Below the pieces are notes generated by a model. That model did not search any database. It was not told where the DNA came from and was given only the letters and a program-made list of their open reading frames with translations. Made by a program: the position numbers and the translations under genes. This document shows positions 1 to 8,379 of a DNA stretch of 58,736 nt, in pieces (the stretch's first letter is position 1; every line of letters begins with the position of its first letter). Source of the DNA: JBDTMC01 sp039934475 (GTDB taxonomy: Bacteria > Acidobacteriota > Terriglobia > Bryobacterales > Bryobacteraceae); contig JBDTMC010000001.1 of assembly GCA_039934475.1 (NCBI GenBank), positions 1 to 58,736 on the forward strand, given 5' to 3'.

Positions 1-496
1 AGCGATCGAGGCGTTCGAGGCGGCGGTCGAGGGCGAGGCCGAATTCGCCGTTGGTAAGTTCGGCCTGGTGGGCGCGGGTGATGCGGAGGGAGGCGTGGGC
101 GTTGAAGAACTCGCGGTCGAAGCGGGGGCGCTGATCATCGATGCGGATGATGACGGAGTTACGCTGGTCGGTCCAGGCACGGCGCATTTCCCATTGCAGT
201 TTGACGAGTTGTTCGACGCAGGCGAATTCGGAGTGGTCCTGAGGCTGGAAGCGATGGAGGTAGGCTTCGTGTAAGTGGACGTGACCGGCGTGGGATTCAC
301 CGGGTAAGAGGATGAATTCGCCGTAGTAACCGTGTTTGAAGGCATTCATTTTGGAGATGTCTTTGCCTTCCTGGGTTTTGGGGCCTTTGGATTTGGTGCC
401 GTTGGCGCGGGAGGTTTCGACTTGCTTGGGGGTGCGGGGGGCCTTTGGTTTGGCGGCGCCGTTGCCGTTGAGATTCGGTTCGGTTTGTTCAGACAT
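1..496 (-). CDS. Multicopy acidobacterial SRANGxKSKGP-type protein (partial, N-terminal part)
   Basis: The reading frame opens at an ATG at 496 on the minus strand and stays open to the window edge (about 165 codons). An AAAGG ribosome-binding site lies about 8 bases upstream. The first 30 residues are rich in Pro, Asn and Lys, followed by SRANGTKSKGPKTQEGK and NAFKHG, a motif I associate with a family present in many copies in Solibacter-like acidobacteria and usually annotated hypothetical. The rest is charged and probably helical. No enzymatic motif is visible. The 108-bp repeat at 531-638 sits 35 bases upstream of its start, so the repeat may carry its promoter. Function is unknown. Confidence 0.75.
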   Translation of the reverse strand, partial: MSEQTEPNLNGNGAAKPKAPRTPKQVETSRANGTKSKGPKTQEGKDISKMNAFKHGYYGEFILLPGESHAGHVHLHEAYLHRFQPQDHSEFACVEQLVKLQWEMRRAWTDQRNSVIIRIDDQRPRFDREFFNAHASLRITRAHQAELTNGEFGLALDRRLERLDR

Positions 497-530
497 GGAA
501 ATACCTTTCTTGTTGGTTGCATGTGTGGCA

Positions 531-638
531 GGCGCACAGCGGTCCTGCTCCGGGGGAAGCGTAGCAGGAGGGCGGGACGAATCCGTTCGGTGGGTTTAGC
601 TATGTGATTGATGGGATGGGAGATAGAGGCGTGGAAAA
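531..638 (-). repeat. 108-bp direct repeat, copy 1
   Basis: This block recurs at 4201-4308 with only two differences (106 of 108 identical by eye) in the same orientation. It contains a small inverted repeat, CCTGCT...AGCAGG on the minus strand with a 13-base loop. In both copies a minus-strand gene starts downstream (496 here, 4064 for the second copy), so it may be a mobile or duplicated leader rather than a coding remnant. Confidence 0.9.
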
Positions 639-1037
639 GTCGTCACTGACGATTTGGCTGCGGCTGGGGGTAAGTTTTTGGCGTTGCCGGATGGAGTGGA
701 CTCGGCGTTTTTGCGTGATCAGGCGAAGGCGTTCAGATTGGGGCCAGTTAAAGGAAGTTTCGGGCGTCGGGATGAAAGCGCACAATGCCTCTCGATTCGC
801 CGCCGCAGTTAGCTATCGATATTCATGGATAATGGGCCCGTCGCGATGGACTGCGTCGACCATTGAGTGTCCGCCTCGGCGGGTTGTGCCCCGACTACTC
901 CAACGCAGATATCGCCAGCCGGGTCAAACACAGAGTTTCAGGGGTGGCGGCCATCCGGGCGGCGCGGTAGAGCGGCAAGCGCCACAGTTCTGTTCGGAGC
1001 CCGGCCGACTCGCTCTATTCCCCGGTGATGTCCTCCT
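639..1037. other. Intergenic stretch without a convincing gene
   Basis: The first 150 bases are open on the plus strand in the frame beginning VVTDDLAAAGGKFLALPDG, but there is no start codon and I recognise no family; it may be a gene remnant adjoining the repeat. The remainder shows no coding signal, RNA gene or repeat that I can support. Confidence 0.4.
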
Positions 1038-2055
1038 TTAGGGTTGGCCGTCGCTCGGCGCGAGCGTAAGGATGAAGCCGTGGTCCTTGTGGTGAGAGTC
1101 GGTATAAGACCCGATGATCACGTCATGGTCGTTGATTCCGTGGACAGATGTTCGCTCGGAATCGGGTGGAATAATGAACGTCCAAGAGCCTGCTGAGAAC
1201 TGGAGAACTCCCTGTATAGGGAACGGCGACTTGTTGCCCAGTGTGGTTCCCACCATGACGTTTCGGTTGTTGAACGCGGATGGAAGGAAATTGCCTGGGC
1301 CCGTGTACGTGGTTAAACTGCCTCCCAAGCTCAGAAGAAATCCCTCATTCCCAAGTCCATCCTCGCCGAGGACTGAGCCGGACTCATTAATCGCGACCAG
1401 AGCGCTAATGCTTAGACCTGGCGGAGCAAACGTTAATGAGACCAGTGGACTGCGTCCATAAGAAGCTATGTTCGTTGTCTGCCGAGTCCCAGTAGTAACC
1501 CACCACAACATTCCTGTTATTGATACCTTGGGGCCGGATATACGGTGAGCCTGGCACGTCGATAGTTGCGAATCGGCCGTCGGGGAACCGAACGAAGCCG
1601 TGAGGACCGGGAGTTTCATAGTAGCCGGTGACAGTGCCCAGGTCATTCATTTGCAAGGGAACTGTGTTCAGGGCACCCGGCGCATCGAAGGTGGTGATTG
1701 CCCCATCAGGGGTTCTCAGGAAGCCGTGAACTGTATTAGCGGCGATATACCTACCGACGACTGTACCCGCCTCGTTAATGAGGGCCGCATCGGTGGAGTC
1801 GGCTCCGGGAACGTCGAACGTAGTGAAGGTTCCGCTTGGGTCCCGAACGAGTCCGTGGTTCACGCACGAACCTGAAATGACGCCTTTGTTGTTGATGCTC
1901 TCCGGGCTAAGGGATCCACAGCCCGGTGTGTCCAGAATTTGGTATGTACCCTTCAGTGGAAGAGGAGGTAAGGTTTGAGAATGGAGCGCTCCAGGAACCA
2001 GGCAGGCTGCGAAGAGCGCCGGGCAGAACAGAGTAGATGAGCGTAGGCAAGTCAT
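1038..2055 (-). pseudogene. HAF-repeat secreted protein, frameshifted
   Basis: The start is taken at the ATG at 2055 because an AAGGAG site lies 9 bases upstream; an in-frame ATG at 2073 lacks one. A signal peptide (hydrophobic stretch ending near ALHSQ) is followed by repeats of about 40 residues of the type GINNRNVVVGYY, HGFLRTPDG and TTFDxPGA, the pattern of HAF-type probable extracellular repeats. The first frame stops after about 216 codons. The same repeat pattern resumes in the +1 frame (FAPPGLSISALVAINESGSVLG onwards) and runs to 1038. Removing one base of the TT pair at 1433-1434 restores one continuous frame. The protein was probably exported, of unknown function. Either a real frameshift or a sequencing error would explain it. 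Confidence 0.75.
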
Positions 2056-2130
2056 TGATGTTGTCTCCTTCATCGAGGAATTCGTGTCGCGAAACGGCGG
2101 ACCGTTTCAAATTTCGGGATCGCGTCGAGC

Positions 2131-2342
2131 ATGTTCCTTCGCAGCAACAAGCGGATCAAAGATGATAACGTCATCGCTACTACACGGTCGTCGAAAGCCG
2201 GCGCCTGAAATCTGGTGGAGTCACGCAGCGCCAAGTGCTCTATCTCGGAGAAATCAGTGATAGCCAGACATGGACCTGGCGCAAGACGATGGAAGTGTTT
2301 GATGAACACCGGCGCCGTTCATCTGCCATCGTCCAACTTTAA
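2131..2342 (+). pseudogene. IS1634/IS4-type transposase N-terminal scrap
   Basis: An ATG at 2131 begins MFLRSNKRIKDD; after a small frameshift near 2178 the text continues as HRYYTVVESRRL, then VTQRQVLYLGEISDSQ and TWRKTMEVFDE, ending at a stop at 2340-2342. This is the characteristic beginning of IS1634-type transposases (start MFLR, then RQVLYLGEI-DSQ). The remaining roughly 400 residues, including the DDE catalytic core, are absent, and no terminal inverted repeats are visible, so this is a dead fragment. It lies between two minus-strand genes within the segment bracketed by the 108-bp repeats. Confidence 0.7.
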
Positions 2343-2438
2343 CGCAAGCCTTTGCGGGCCATGCCGCGGCACCCGTCCGCAGTGCCGCTCGAAAGCATAA
2401 GAGTCACTACGGCGTATTCGCCGTTGCCAGCGCTTCGG

Positions 2439-4064
2439 TCACTTCTCGGCCGCGTAGCTGTGCGCCCAGACCAATTCAGGCCTAGAAGTGTCGGCGTCTT
2501 TGGCAATTTCCAGAAGTTGAAGCGCGTAGGCGCGGGCTTCGGCTGCCTGCCCCGACTTGTCGGCTGCCCTGGCAGCGCCCGCAGTGGCGTTGAAGCGGCG
2601 CGGCGCAATCTTCAAAACCGCCTGATACTCCGTCGCGGCTTCAACCGCCGCGCCGCTTTCCAGCAGCAGATCGGCCAGTATCTCGCGTACGGGCAGCAAC
2701 GCCCCCGGCGTCACGGGGTGTTTGTCCACTGCATCCTCATGGTCGGCAGCTGCGCGTAGCAGTTGCAGACCCTCGGCCTTCTTGCCTTCGGCGAATGTGA
2801 TTAGCGCCACTGCGGCTTCCAACTGCGCGCCTATAGAACCGGCCCAATCGTAATCGCGGGTTGCCGGCAAGGCCTCACGGATCGCGCTGATTTGCTCAGC
2901 CGAACGGCGCGCCGACGCCGCGTCACCAGCGCGTGCCGCCCCGACTGCTCTGGCATAATGCACCAGGGCTTCGACGTTTCGGAAACGGTGCCACGGGAAC
3001 CATACCGGCTGAATCTCCAGGGCGGCGGCAGCTTTCCAGTCGTGCCGCTCCAGGGCCCAACGCGCTGGAACGGCCGCAAACGCGTAGGCGGCGGCGAACT
3101 GCTTCTCGTCGAGTCTGTTGATGGCCATTAGCTCCGTCACGAGCCTTTGAGCGCTCTTGTCCTTCGCCTGCTGCAGATAGGCGTAGACCAGGTAATCCAT
3201 AGCGTGGAGCTGATCGAATGCGCCACCGCCTCCGTGCAGCCTCTGCGCCTGCGCGATGGCCGATCGCACCGCGGCCGTGTTCGATGTGATCGAGTCGTCC
3301 CACAGGCCCAGCCGGGTGAAGATGTGAGACGGCATATGCAGTGCGTGCGACGAATCCGGCGCGATCTTCGCGTAGGCGCGCGCTGCCTGGAGGCCGATTT
3401 CCGCCGTGGACGGGTAGTCTACGCTGTGAATGATGTAGTGGGCCACGCCAGGGTGATTCCGGTGTCGTGGCAGCAGTTGATTGAGAATCCCAGAGCCCTC
3501 CTTCTGCCACTTGTACGTCTTGTCGGTCGGGTCGAGGTAGCCGATCGCGACCAATTGCAGCGCGTGAAAGATAGCGGCCTCATCGTCGTCGGGGTAGCGT
3601 TCGCTGACCTTGGCCAGCGCCCGTTCGTAGGCCTTCGCGCGGGTCGCGTGATCCACCGTCTCCCAATCCTGATAGAACACGGCCAGGGAATTGATATAAC
3701 CGCGTTCGCGCTCGGTTTTCGCGCCGGCCTTCAGGGCCAAATCCAGGGCTGCAGTGCCTTGCTTCAGTTCGTCCCGTGCCGGAGGCGCCCAGATCGGGTG
3801 ATACCAGGTTCGGGCGACGCCCCAGTGGGCCATGCCGCAGGTCGGGTCCGCCTTGGCCGCATTGATGAACGTGAGGCGCGCTTCCTCGTACCCGAAGGAA
3901 TGCAGCATAGCTGCTGCACGGGAAATCAACGTCTGCGCCGGGGTGTTGCATGAGGTCGAAAGACTAACGGCGCCGAGACCTGCAACGGCGTTTTGATGTT
4001 TGGAGTGATCGTCCTGGCCGGCTACCGCGAGTACTGCGCCAAGAATTACTAGTACGAGGCGCAT
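2439..4064 (-). CDS. Secreted tetratricopeptide-repeat protein
   Basis: Start at the ATG at 4064, preceded by GGAG at 7 bases; this puts a clean signal peptide (RLVLVILGAVLAVAG) at the N-terminus of a 541-residue protein. The body is helical with Ala-rich TPR-like units throughout: FGYEEARLTFINAAKADPTCGMAHWG near residues 75-100, and AATEYQAVLKIAPRRFNATAGAARAADKSG near the end. It matches a family of large periplasmic TPR proteins common in acidobacteria. TPRs normally mediate protein contacts; the partner is unknown. Its upstream region contains the second copy of the 108-bp repeat. Confidence 0.75.
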   Translation of the reverse strand: MRLVLVILGAVLAVAGQDDHSKHQNAVAGLGAVSLSTSCNTPAQTLISRAAAMLHSFGYEEARLTFINAAKADPTCGMAHWGVARTWYHPIWAPPARDELKQGTAALDLALKAGAKTERERGYINSLAVFYQDWETVDHATRAKAYERALAKVSERYPDDDEAAIFHALQLVAIGYLDPTDKTYKWQKEGSGILNQLLPRHRNHPGVAHYIIHSVDYPSTAEIGLQAARAYAKIAPDSSHALHMPSHIFTRLGLWDDSITSNTAAVRSAIAQAQRLHGGGGAFDQLHAMDYLVYAYLQQAKDKSAQRLVTELMAINRLDEKQFAAAYAFAAVPARWALERHDWKAAAALEIQPVWFPWHRFRNVEALVHYARAVGAARAGDAASARRSAEQISAIREALPATRDYDWAGSIGAQLEAAVALITFAEGKKAEGLQLLRAAADHEDAVDKHPVTPGALLPVREILADLLLESGAAVEAATEYQAVLKIAPRRFNATAGAARAADKSGQAAEARAYALQLLEIAKDADTSRPELVWAHSYAAEK

Positions 4065-4200
4065 GAGATGCTCCGATCCGGGGCAATCCGTCCGAATTGG
4101 TCTCACACCACCCCTTCCAACCGAGGGAATCCGGCGAGTACATCCTCAGGGCATTGTAGCTCACCGGCCGAAGTGTCTGGGCTCAACTGCCCGCATGCCT

Positions 4201-4308
4201 GGCGCACAGCGGCCCTGCTCCGGGGGAAGCGTAGCAGGGGGGCGGGACGAATCCGTTCGGTGGGTTTAGCTATGTGATTGATGGGATGGGAGATAGAGGC
4301 GTGGAAAA
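4201..4308 (-). repeat. 108-bp direct repeat, copy 2
   Basis: Second copy of the block at 531-638, with two base differences. It ends at the same GTGGAAAA boundary as copy 1, after which the flanks are unrelated, so the unit is discrete. It lies about 137 bases upstream of the TPR gene start on the minus strand. The two copies bracket a 3.6-kb segment containing the HAF pseudogene, the transposase scrap and the TPR gene. Confidence 0.9.
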
Positions 4309-4499
4309 TCTGTGACCTAAGATTGGCGCCGGTGGATGATGGAGAAGGCGAATACGTGTTCGACGAGCGAACTGGGCACGTACGAACGTCACCTCCTCAG
4401 AGCCCAACACCGTCTGCGCCTTTCGGGACCAGCTTCTGGGAGAACACCTTGGTCGGGGATAGGTCTTGCATGGAATCGCGAAGCTTTGCAGCCAGGGCG

Positions 4500-4867
4500 A
4501 TTTCAAACCGGCGATGGCGCCGGGCTCCACTACTACACCGTGATTGTGGATGGCGCGGAAGTAAGCGATCCCGGCAGCACGGCGTACTTCGGTGGCAGCA
4601 AATGGGCGAGCGCGGTTCAAGTGCCGGAAGCGGGTGAGACGTATTTATCTGCCGCAGAATGTCTCCCAGGGACAGGTCCGGGAGGTATAGTATGACTCAA
4701 AGGTCACCGGCACCTGGCGGCACGCGTTGGTATACACGCCGCCGGGCTACGACGCACGGCTGAAAGAGCGCTACGAATGGCAGACATGGCGACGTAATTT
4801 GCAGGACTTTGCTCCGCGGCTGTTCCAACCGGCGGGGCAGGCGTCGGCGTCCGCGCGGTTGAGGTAA
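4500..4867 (+). pseudogene. Enterochelin-esterase-like gene, internally deleted remnant
   Basis: Reading on the plus strand gives LHYYTVIVDGAEVSDPGS, then AVQVPEAG, then after a frameshift near 4641 YLPQNVSQGQVREV, a stop at 4686-4688 (where a Trp codon would be expected) and YDSKVTGTWRHALVYTPPGYD. This is the E-set linker and start of the hydrolase domain of bacterial esterases resembling Fes. The text then jumps to TWRRNLQDFAPRLFQP, the usual C-terminal end of the same family, and stops at 4867. The catalytic alpha/beta-hydrolase core between them is missing. One frameshift, one nonsense codon and one large deletion make it clearly non-functional. Confidence 0.8.
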
Positions 4868-4935
4868 AGCGGGGGGCGCAGCGGGCTGAGGCTTTGCGCG
4901 GTTGAGGTGCGATCGCTGCGAGAGTGGAACAGGGT
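4787..4935 (+). repeat. 149-bp direct repeat, copy A (esterase 3' end)
   Basis: This block matches 5257-5405 over the same length of 149 bases; the first 85 bases differ at about ten positions by eye, the rest is more diverged. It covers the last 27 codons of the esterase remnant plus about 70 bases of its former 3' flank, so it arose from two related esterase genes or a duplication including flanking DNA. Confidence 0.8.
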
Positions 4936-5243
4936 AGACGCCTCCCGGAGGCGGCCGTGCTGACATCGCTCATTGGGCGGACTGTTCTGGTGAAATACAG
5001 CCGTGCACCGCTTGTGCTGTTAATGATCTATTGGGCGGGCATCCTTTAAGTCCCGAAATCTATCGAAAACACGCCTTTAACTCCCAAAAAGTGATAATCG
5101 AGCCACAGCAGGGCAGGCTAATGCCCGATTTCTCTGCCAGGAGATTTTCGTGTCGCCCCGTGGGATCGCGGGGGCGCTGTCGCGCAAGACCAAACTGGGC
5201 CGACTGAGACAGATCGGATCCAGGCTCTAACACGCAGTTTGAA
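4936..5243. other. Spacer between the two esterase remnants
   Basis: About 300 bases with no gene of their own on the plus strand and no recognisable RNA or repeat. On the minus strand 5118-5243 is read as the far C-terminus of the PIN protein, in a part that has no resemblance to that family. The stretch is somewhat richer in A and T near 5010-5100 than its surroundings. Confidence 0.4.
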
Positions 5244-5972
5244 AGAGAGCAAAACGTGGCGCTGTAATTTGCAGGACTTTGCGCCGCGACTGTTCCAGCC
5301 AGTAGGGCAGGCGTCGGCGTCCGCGCGGTTGAAGTAGAGCGGGGGCGTAGCGGGCTTAGGCAGTTGAGTGGTTGGGGGGAATCGCTGCAGAAGTGGGAAC
5401 AGGGTCAACGGTTGCATGTGCACTCGAAGCACCGCAACGGTCTGGAGCAGACCTTGCCTGGCGAGCGTTTCCAGGTATTCTACCAATGTCTTGGGAGGGT
5501 TCTTAAGGCTCTCGCGATGATTCTGGGCCGCTTCCACAACAGCATGGGGCGCAAGGTGGAGGAGGTGAAGGACGAATTCGTCGGGATGTTGGGCTTTAAT
5601 GCCGAACGATCCAACGGTGTCAGCAGGAAAGTCTCGCAGGTTCATCGTTACGATGACGTCCGCACGACCCATAATGGCGGCAGCCACGACATGCCTGTCG
5701 TTGGGATCGGGAAGATGTAAACCGGGGATAAGATGCTGGTAGCCGGTGACAAGTGTATTGATGGCATGCGTGTCCATCAAGACCCGCGTACGTTCCAGTT
5801 TGTCGCGGGTGACGTCGGACCGGTGTTGTAGCAGACTGGAAATCCATTCTTCATGAACGTCCGCCGACCATTTCGCGCGAAAGAGCCCAGTGAGGGCTAG
5901 ATGCATCAGGAGGTTCCGAAGTTCCGCAGGATAGAGGACGTTGGCGTCATAGAAGGCGGTGAACCCAGCCAC
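5118..5972 (-). CDS. PIN-domain toxin-like protein with aberrant C-terminal extension
   Basis: A GTG at 5972 starts a 284-residue frame, 4 bases after the stop of the restored antitoxin frame. Residues 1-183 read as a PIN-domain nuclease of the PIN_3 type: FTAFYDANVLYP with the first acidic residue at D9, ADVHEEW, LPDPNDRHVVAAAI and VIVTMNLRDFP. Such toxins normally end near residue 190 after a sequence like ARQGLLQTVAVLR. Here the frame instead runs on for about 100 residues through the antisense of the esterase repeat (5257-5405), giving low-complexity text such as LPKPATPPLYF. The original end has probably been lost by recombination at about 5405. PIN toxins cleave RNA with divalent metal; whether this one is still active is unclear. 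Confidence 0.75.
   Translation of the reverse strand: MAGFTAFYDANVLYPAELRNLLMHLALTGLFRAKWSADVHEEWISSLLQHRSDVTRDKLERTRVLMDTHAINTLVTGYQHLIPGLHLPDPNDRHVVAAAIMGRADVIVTMNLRDFPADTVGSFGIKAQHPDEFVLHLLHLAPHAVVEAAQNHRESLKNPPKTLVEYLETLARQGLLQTVAVLRVHMQPLTLFPLLQRFPPTTQLPKPATPPLYFNRADADACPTGWNSRGAKSCKLQRHVLLSFKLRVRAWIRSVSVGPVWSCATAPPRSHGATRKSPGREIGH
5244..5337 (+). pseudogene. Second enterochelin-esterase C-terminal remnant
   Basis: The plus strand reads KESKTWRCNLQDFAPRLFQPVG..., ending at a TAG at 5335-5337. It matches the C-terminal text of the remnant ending at 4867 (TWRRNLQDFAPRLFQPAG...). Nothing of the rest of the gene is present. It is antisense to the 3' part of the PIN-domain gene. Confidence 0.75.
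5257..5405 (+). repeat. 149-bp direct repeat, copy B
   Basis: Partner of 4787-4935. Its right end, AACAGGGT at 5398-5405, coincides with the place where the PIN protein stops resembling its family, suggesting that this boundary is a recombination junction. Confidence 0.8.
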
Positions 5973-5976
5973 GGGT

Positions 5977-6427
5977 TCAAATTCCTAATTCCTGGTCGTA
6001 GGCTGCTAGTTCTGTGAGCGCCGCGCGGCGGGCCGCATCCGCACGGCGCTTGTAGGCAATCAATGCTTCCAATCGAACGCGCCGATGGGTACCGACCCGC
6101 CGGAATTCGATTTTGCCCCTCGTCGAGAAGTTGAATGAGAGAAGGCCGCGAGATATTCAGCATGTCGGCCGCTTCCTGCGTGGTGAGTTCCGCATGAACG
6201 GGGATAACGGTGACCGCATTCCCTCGCCCCATCTCTTCGAGAATGCGAATCAGCATTCGTACCGCAGAGGCGGGAATCTTTACGGTCCCCTTTGCCGGGT
6301 CGTCGAGGAGACGAAGCCGGAGCGGCTCTGCTGTCTGCAGGCGCGAGGTGAGAACCCTGCTCGAGTGTTTGGCAAGGGCCGCTTCGGCCTCAGACGGAAG
6401 CTTTGGTGTTGGTGTTCCCTGTGCCAT
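5977..6427 (-). pseudogene. Excisionase-type HTH antitoxin, frameshifted
   Basis: ATG at 6427 with AAAGGAG 6 bases upstream. The first ~100 residues end in ELTTQEAADMLNISRPSLIQLLDEG, the MerR/excisionase-type helix-turn-helix of antitoxins that pair with PIN_3 toxins. After DEG the frame shifts: with one G removed from the GGGG run (CCCC at 6116-6119 on the plus strand) the text becomes KIEFRRVGTHRRVR, then ALIAYKRRADAARRAAL and AAYDQELGI, ending at a TGA at 5977, exactly the expected ending. As it stands the protein continues out of frame into the toxin gene to 5906. A homopolymer run is a common site both of real slippage and of sequencing error. Confidence 0.8.
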
Positions 6428-6446
6428 GTTGCGCTCCTTTGTTCCA

Positions 6447-6462
6447 GCTAATTCAGATTAGC
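6447..6462. promoter_or_regulatory. Perfect palindrome upstream of the antitoxin, candidate operator
   Basis: GCTAATTCAGATTAGC: six-base arms around a 4-base centre, lying 20-35 bases upstream of the antitoxin start and just ahead of its ribosome-binding site. Toxin-antitoxin pairs of this type are normally autoregulated by the antitoxin binding such a palindrome. Binding here is inferred. Confidence 0.55.
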
Positions 6463-6468
6463 ATATAC

Positions 6469-6502
6469 TCGAAGCAATCGAAGGCAGTCGAAGTATTCGA
6501 AA
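6469..6502. repeat. Four phased TCGAAG direct repeats
   Basis: TCGAAG occurs at 6469, 6478, 6488 and (as TCGAAA) 6497, at steps of 9, 10 and 9 bases, close to one helical turn. The array sits directly upstream of the palindrome, where the promoter of the toxin-antitoxin pair should be, and could be a second binding site for a regulator. Confidence 0.5.
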
Positions 6503-6710
6503 CTGACGCGGTCTTTGAGGCAGACGAAGGCGTCACGCTGATGCTTCTTTGACTCAAACATTCTTATCGGGTCGCTTGAGCCATTGCCGCCGCGAGACTC
6601 TACCGGCCGGCTCCGCTTGGCCGACGATGCGGGAATTAAGGGATAGAACGGCGTTTATGGGGAGTAATCCACAAACCTAACGACGAGCGGTAGAAGACGA
6701 ACGCCGGGAG

Positions 6711-7442
6711 TCAGGAAAACTGCTGCGCGAGCGCGTCGCAGAGTTGGACGAAAGAAAGCAAATCAATCTCCGCCATCCACCCGGTCTTCTGCTCGAAATC
6801 GTCGTAGCAGAAAATGCGCGGTTTAATGAAGTGCTGGTACGGATTGCCACTCTCGTTGCTGTCCAGTACGATGTTCTTCGCGTGCATAATCTTGTTGCAC
6901 GCTTCTCGCAGTGGTAGTGGTTGGAACGCCGTGTCACCAACCTGCTTGAAGAGGTTACCTACCGCGTCTTCGAGCCAGTCCCTCTGCGCTCGTTCGTTGT
7001 CGGCGTTTCCCGCGCCAATAAATCGCACCGCGACCGCCGTCTGGAGAAGGATGCGCATGATTTCGGAATCCTGGAACTCATCGCGCAGTCCCTGCCACGG
7101 GCAGAAATCCCCGCCGTCCGAAAGTTCCGCCAAATACTCACTCGTTTGGAAATAGCAGACCAGCCTATAAAGATCGAGCCGCAGCACCTGTCCGGGAAGA
7201 CTCAGGCCGATGTGGTTGATGCGAAGACCGAGATCGCGCTGGTATCCCTGCGCCTCTTCCGACGATAATGTTCCATCATCCAGCATGACGCCAACACTAT
7301 AGCAGGGTGCCTCGCGCGCGGGCTGCCAAACGTAGTCTGCCAGACGAGTACTAGGGATTCTTCCAGCACAAGGTTTAATCGGCCTCGGCATGATCCCGAT
7401 TGAATCGTTGACGGCATTGCGGAGCAGTTGCTTACTTCCCAA
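6711..7442 (-). CDS. Hypothetical cytosolic protein next to a TIGR02391 gene
   Basis: I do not recognise this protein. The open frame allows a TTG start at 7442 (243 residues) or an ATG at 7391 (226 residues, starting MPRPIKPC); neither has a good ribosome-binding site. The text is soluble and globular, without membrane segments or signal peptide, with segments such as VLRLDLYRLVCYFQTSEYLAEL, EIMRILLQTAVAVRF and ACNKIMHAKNIVLD. The helical middle followed by a motif like CNKIMHAK resembles what is seen in HEPN-like or Abi-type accessory proteins, but that is only an impression. Upstream of 7442 the frame stays open to about 7490 (KQRYLGSK), which could mean a longer original start. Confidence 0.5.
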   Translation of the reverse strand: MGSKQLLRNAVNDSIGIMPRPIKPCAGRIPSTRLADYVWQPAREAPCYSVGVMLDDGTLSSEEAQGYQRDLGLRINHIGLSLPGQVLRLDLYRLVCYFQTSEYLAELSDGGDFCPWQGLRDEFQDSEIMRILLQTAVAVRFIGAGNADNERAQRDWLEDAVGNLFKQVGDTAFQPLPLREACNKIMHAKNIVLDSNESGNPYQHFIKPRIFCYDDFEQKTGWMAEIDLLSFVQLCDALAQQFS

Positions 7443-7548
7443 ATAGCGCTGTTTAGGCGCTGACGTGCCGGAACAAGAACTGACACCATGCGCGCCAATC
7501 CGCGCTTTGTTGATGGCCTTAGGTCAGCCCATCAGTGATGTTTTGTCG

Positions 7549-8379
7549 TCATTCGCTCGCCGGCGCTTCCCAGTCATCGACAGGAGGGTGCGCCATCGTC
7601 ATCTCATGCATGATTCGGAATCGCTGCGCCTCGACAATTCGCAGGAGCGTGCTCGCGGAGACGATCACCTCGGCCGCTTCCTCAGCCGTACTGCCGACAT
7701 GACGGTGCCCTGTCGAGTTGCGAAACACGCCAATGGCACCCGCGAACAGATGCGCCATGGATTCCTGCTCCGCCACAGGCCGACGCGTCTCTGTGAGTGG
7801 TCCCGGCGAAATCGGTTGTCCCCTCTTATCGCCCGCAGGCCTGAAAGCGACTCGCATTAGATCAGGACCGTAGTACGGCTCATCCTGCAAGGAGCCCGCT
7901 TCACGAACGGCCATTTCCACCTGCCGGAAGGCTTCAAAGATCGCTGTGTCGTATTTGCCGCTCAGAAAGATCGGGTAAACCTCGTTCCCGATGAGCGGGT
8001 GAAGCTGATGCTTTGGCAACAGACTTCCCTTCCGGTAGGAGGCGTATTTATCTCGTGTCTTGATCGCCTTGCCGCGACGCGTGATGAAATAGAGCTGGGA
8101 GCTGTCAAGCTCCCGCGCCAGCAATCCGTCACTTTGCAGCCAACTCCACGCTTCCAACAGCGCTCTTTGAAGCTCCGTTTGATTGGCCCCGGGGTACGAC
8201 GGATTCTTCCAGAGCCAATTGAAAAACTCCGACTGGCTCACTCTCCCGTGTTGCGCGATCGCACTACTGCCAGCATCCGCCCAGGCGTTCAGATAGACAA
8301 GCAGCACGCCGGCTAGGTCCTCCACCGGAAGCGAAAAGAAATCGACGGTGTTTGGAATCAGCTGCGTGAGCGGGTACAT
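7549..8379 (-). CDS. TIGR02391 family protein
   Basis: 276 residues from an ATG at 8379. Residues ~130-260 show the TIGR02391 signature: YPIFLSGKYDTAIFEAFRQVEMAVREA, then DLMRVAF, MAHLFAGAIGVFRN with STGHRHV, and ASTLLRIVE. The N-terminal third (FFNWLWKNP, a winged-helix-like WSWLQSDGLLARE) may bind DNA. Members of this family are frequently found next to restriction, abortive-infection or toxin genes, but their activity is not established. Here it lies in the accessory region between a hypothetical gene and a DUF4365-PLD fusion, which fits a defence-type context. Confidence 0.75.
   Translation of the reverse strand: MYPLTQLIPNTVDFFSLPVEDLAGVLLVYLNAWADAGSSAIAQHGRVSQSEFFNWLWKNPSYPGANQTELQRALLEAWSWLQSDGLLARELDSSQLYFITRRGKAIKTRDKYASYRKGSLLPKHQLHPLIGNEVYPIFLSGKYDTAIFEAFRQVEMAVREAGSLQDEPYYGPDLMRVAFRPAGDKRGQPISPGPLTETRRPVAEQESMAHLFAGAIGVFRNSTGHRHVGSTAEEAAEVIVSASTLLRIVEAQRFRIMHEMTMAHPPVDDWEAPASE

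Noticed and set aside
2352..3953. Long plus-strand frames opposite the TPR gene (e.g. 3147-3953, 268 codons)
   Set aside because: They are antisense to a well-supported coding gene, are Arg-rich and have no domain or ribosome-binding site; high GC keeps opposite frames open.
4697..4973. Two overlapping 89-codon minus-strand frames over the esterase remnant
   Set aside because: Pro/Arg-rich antisense readings of the esterase tail, without support.
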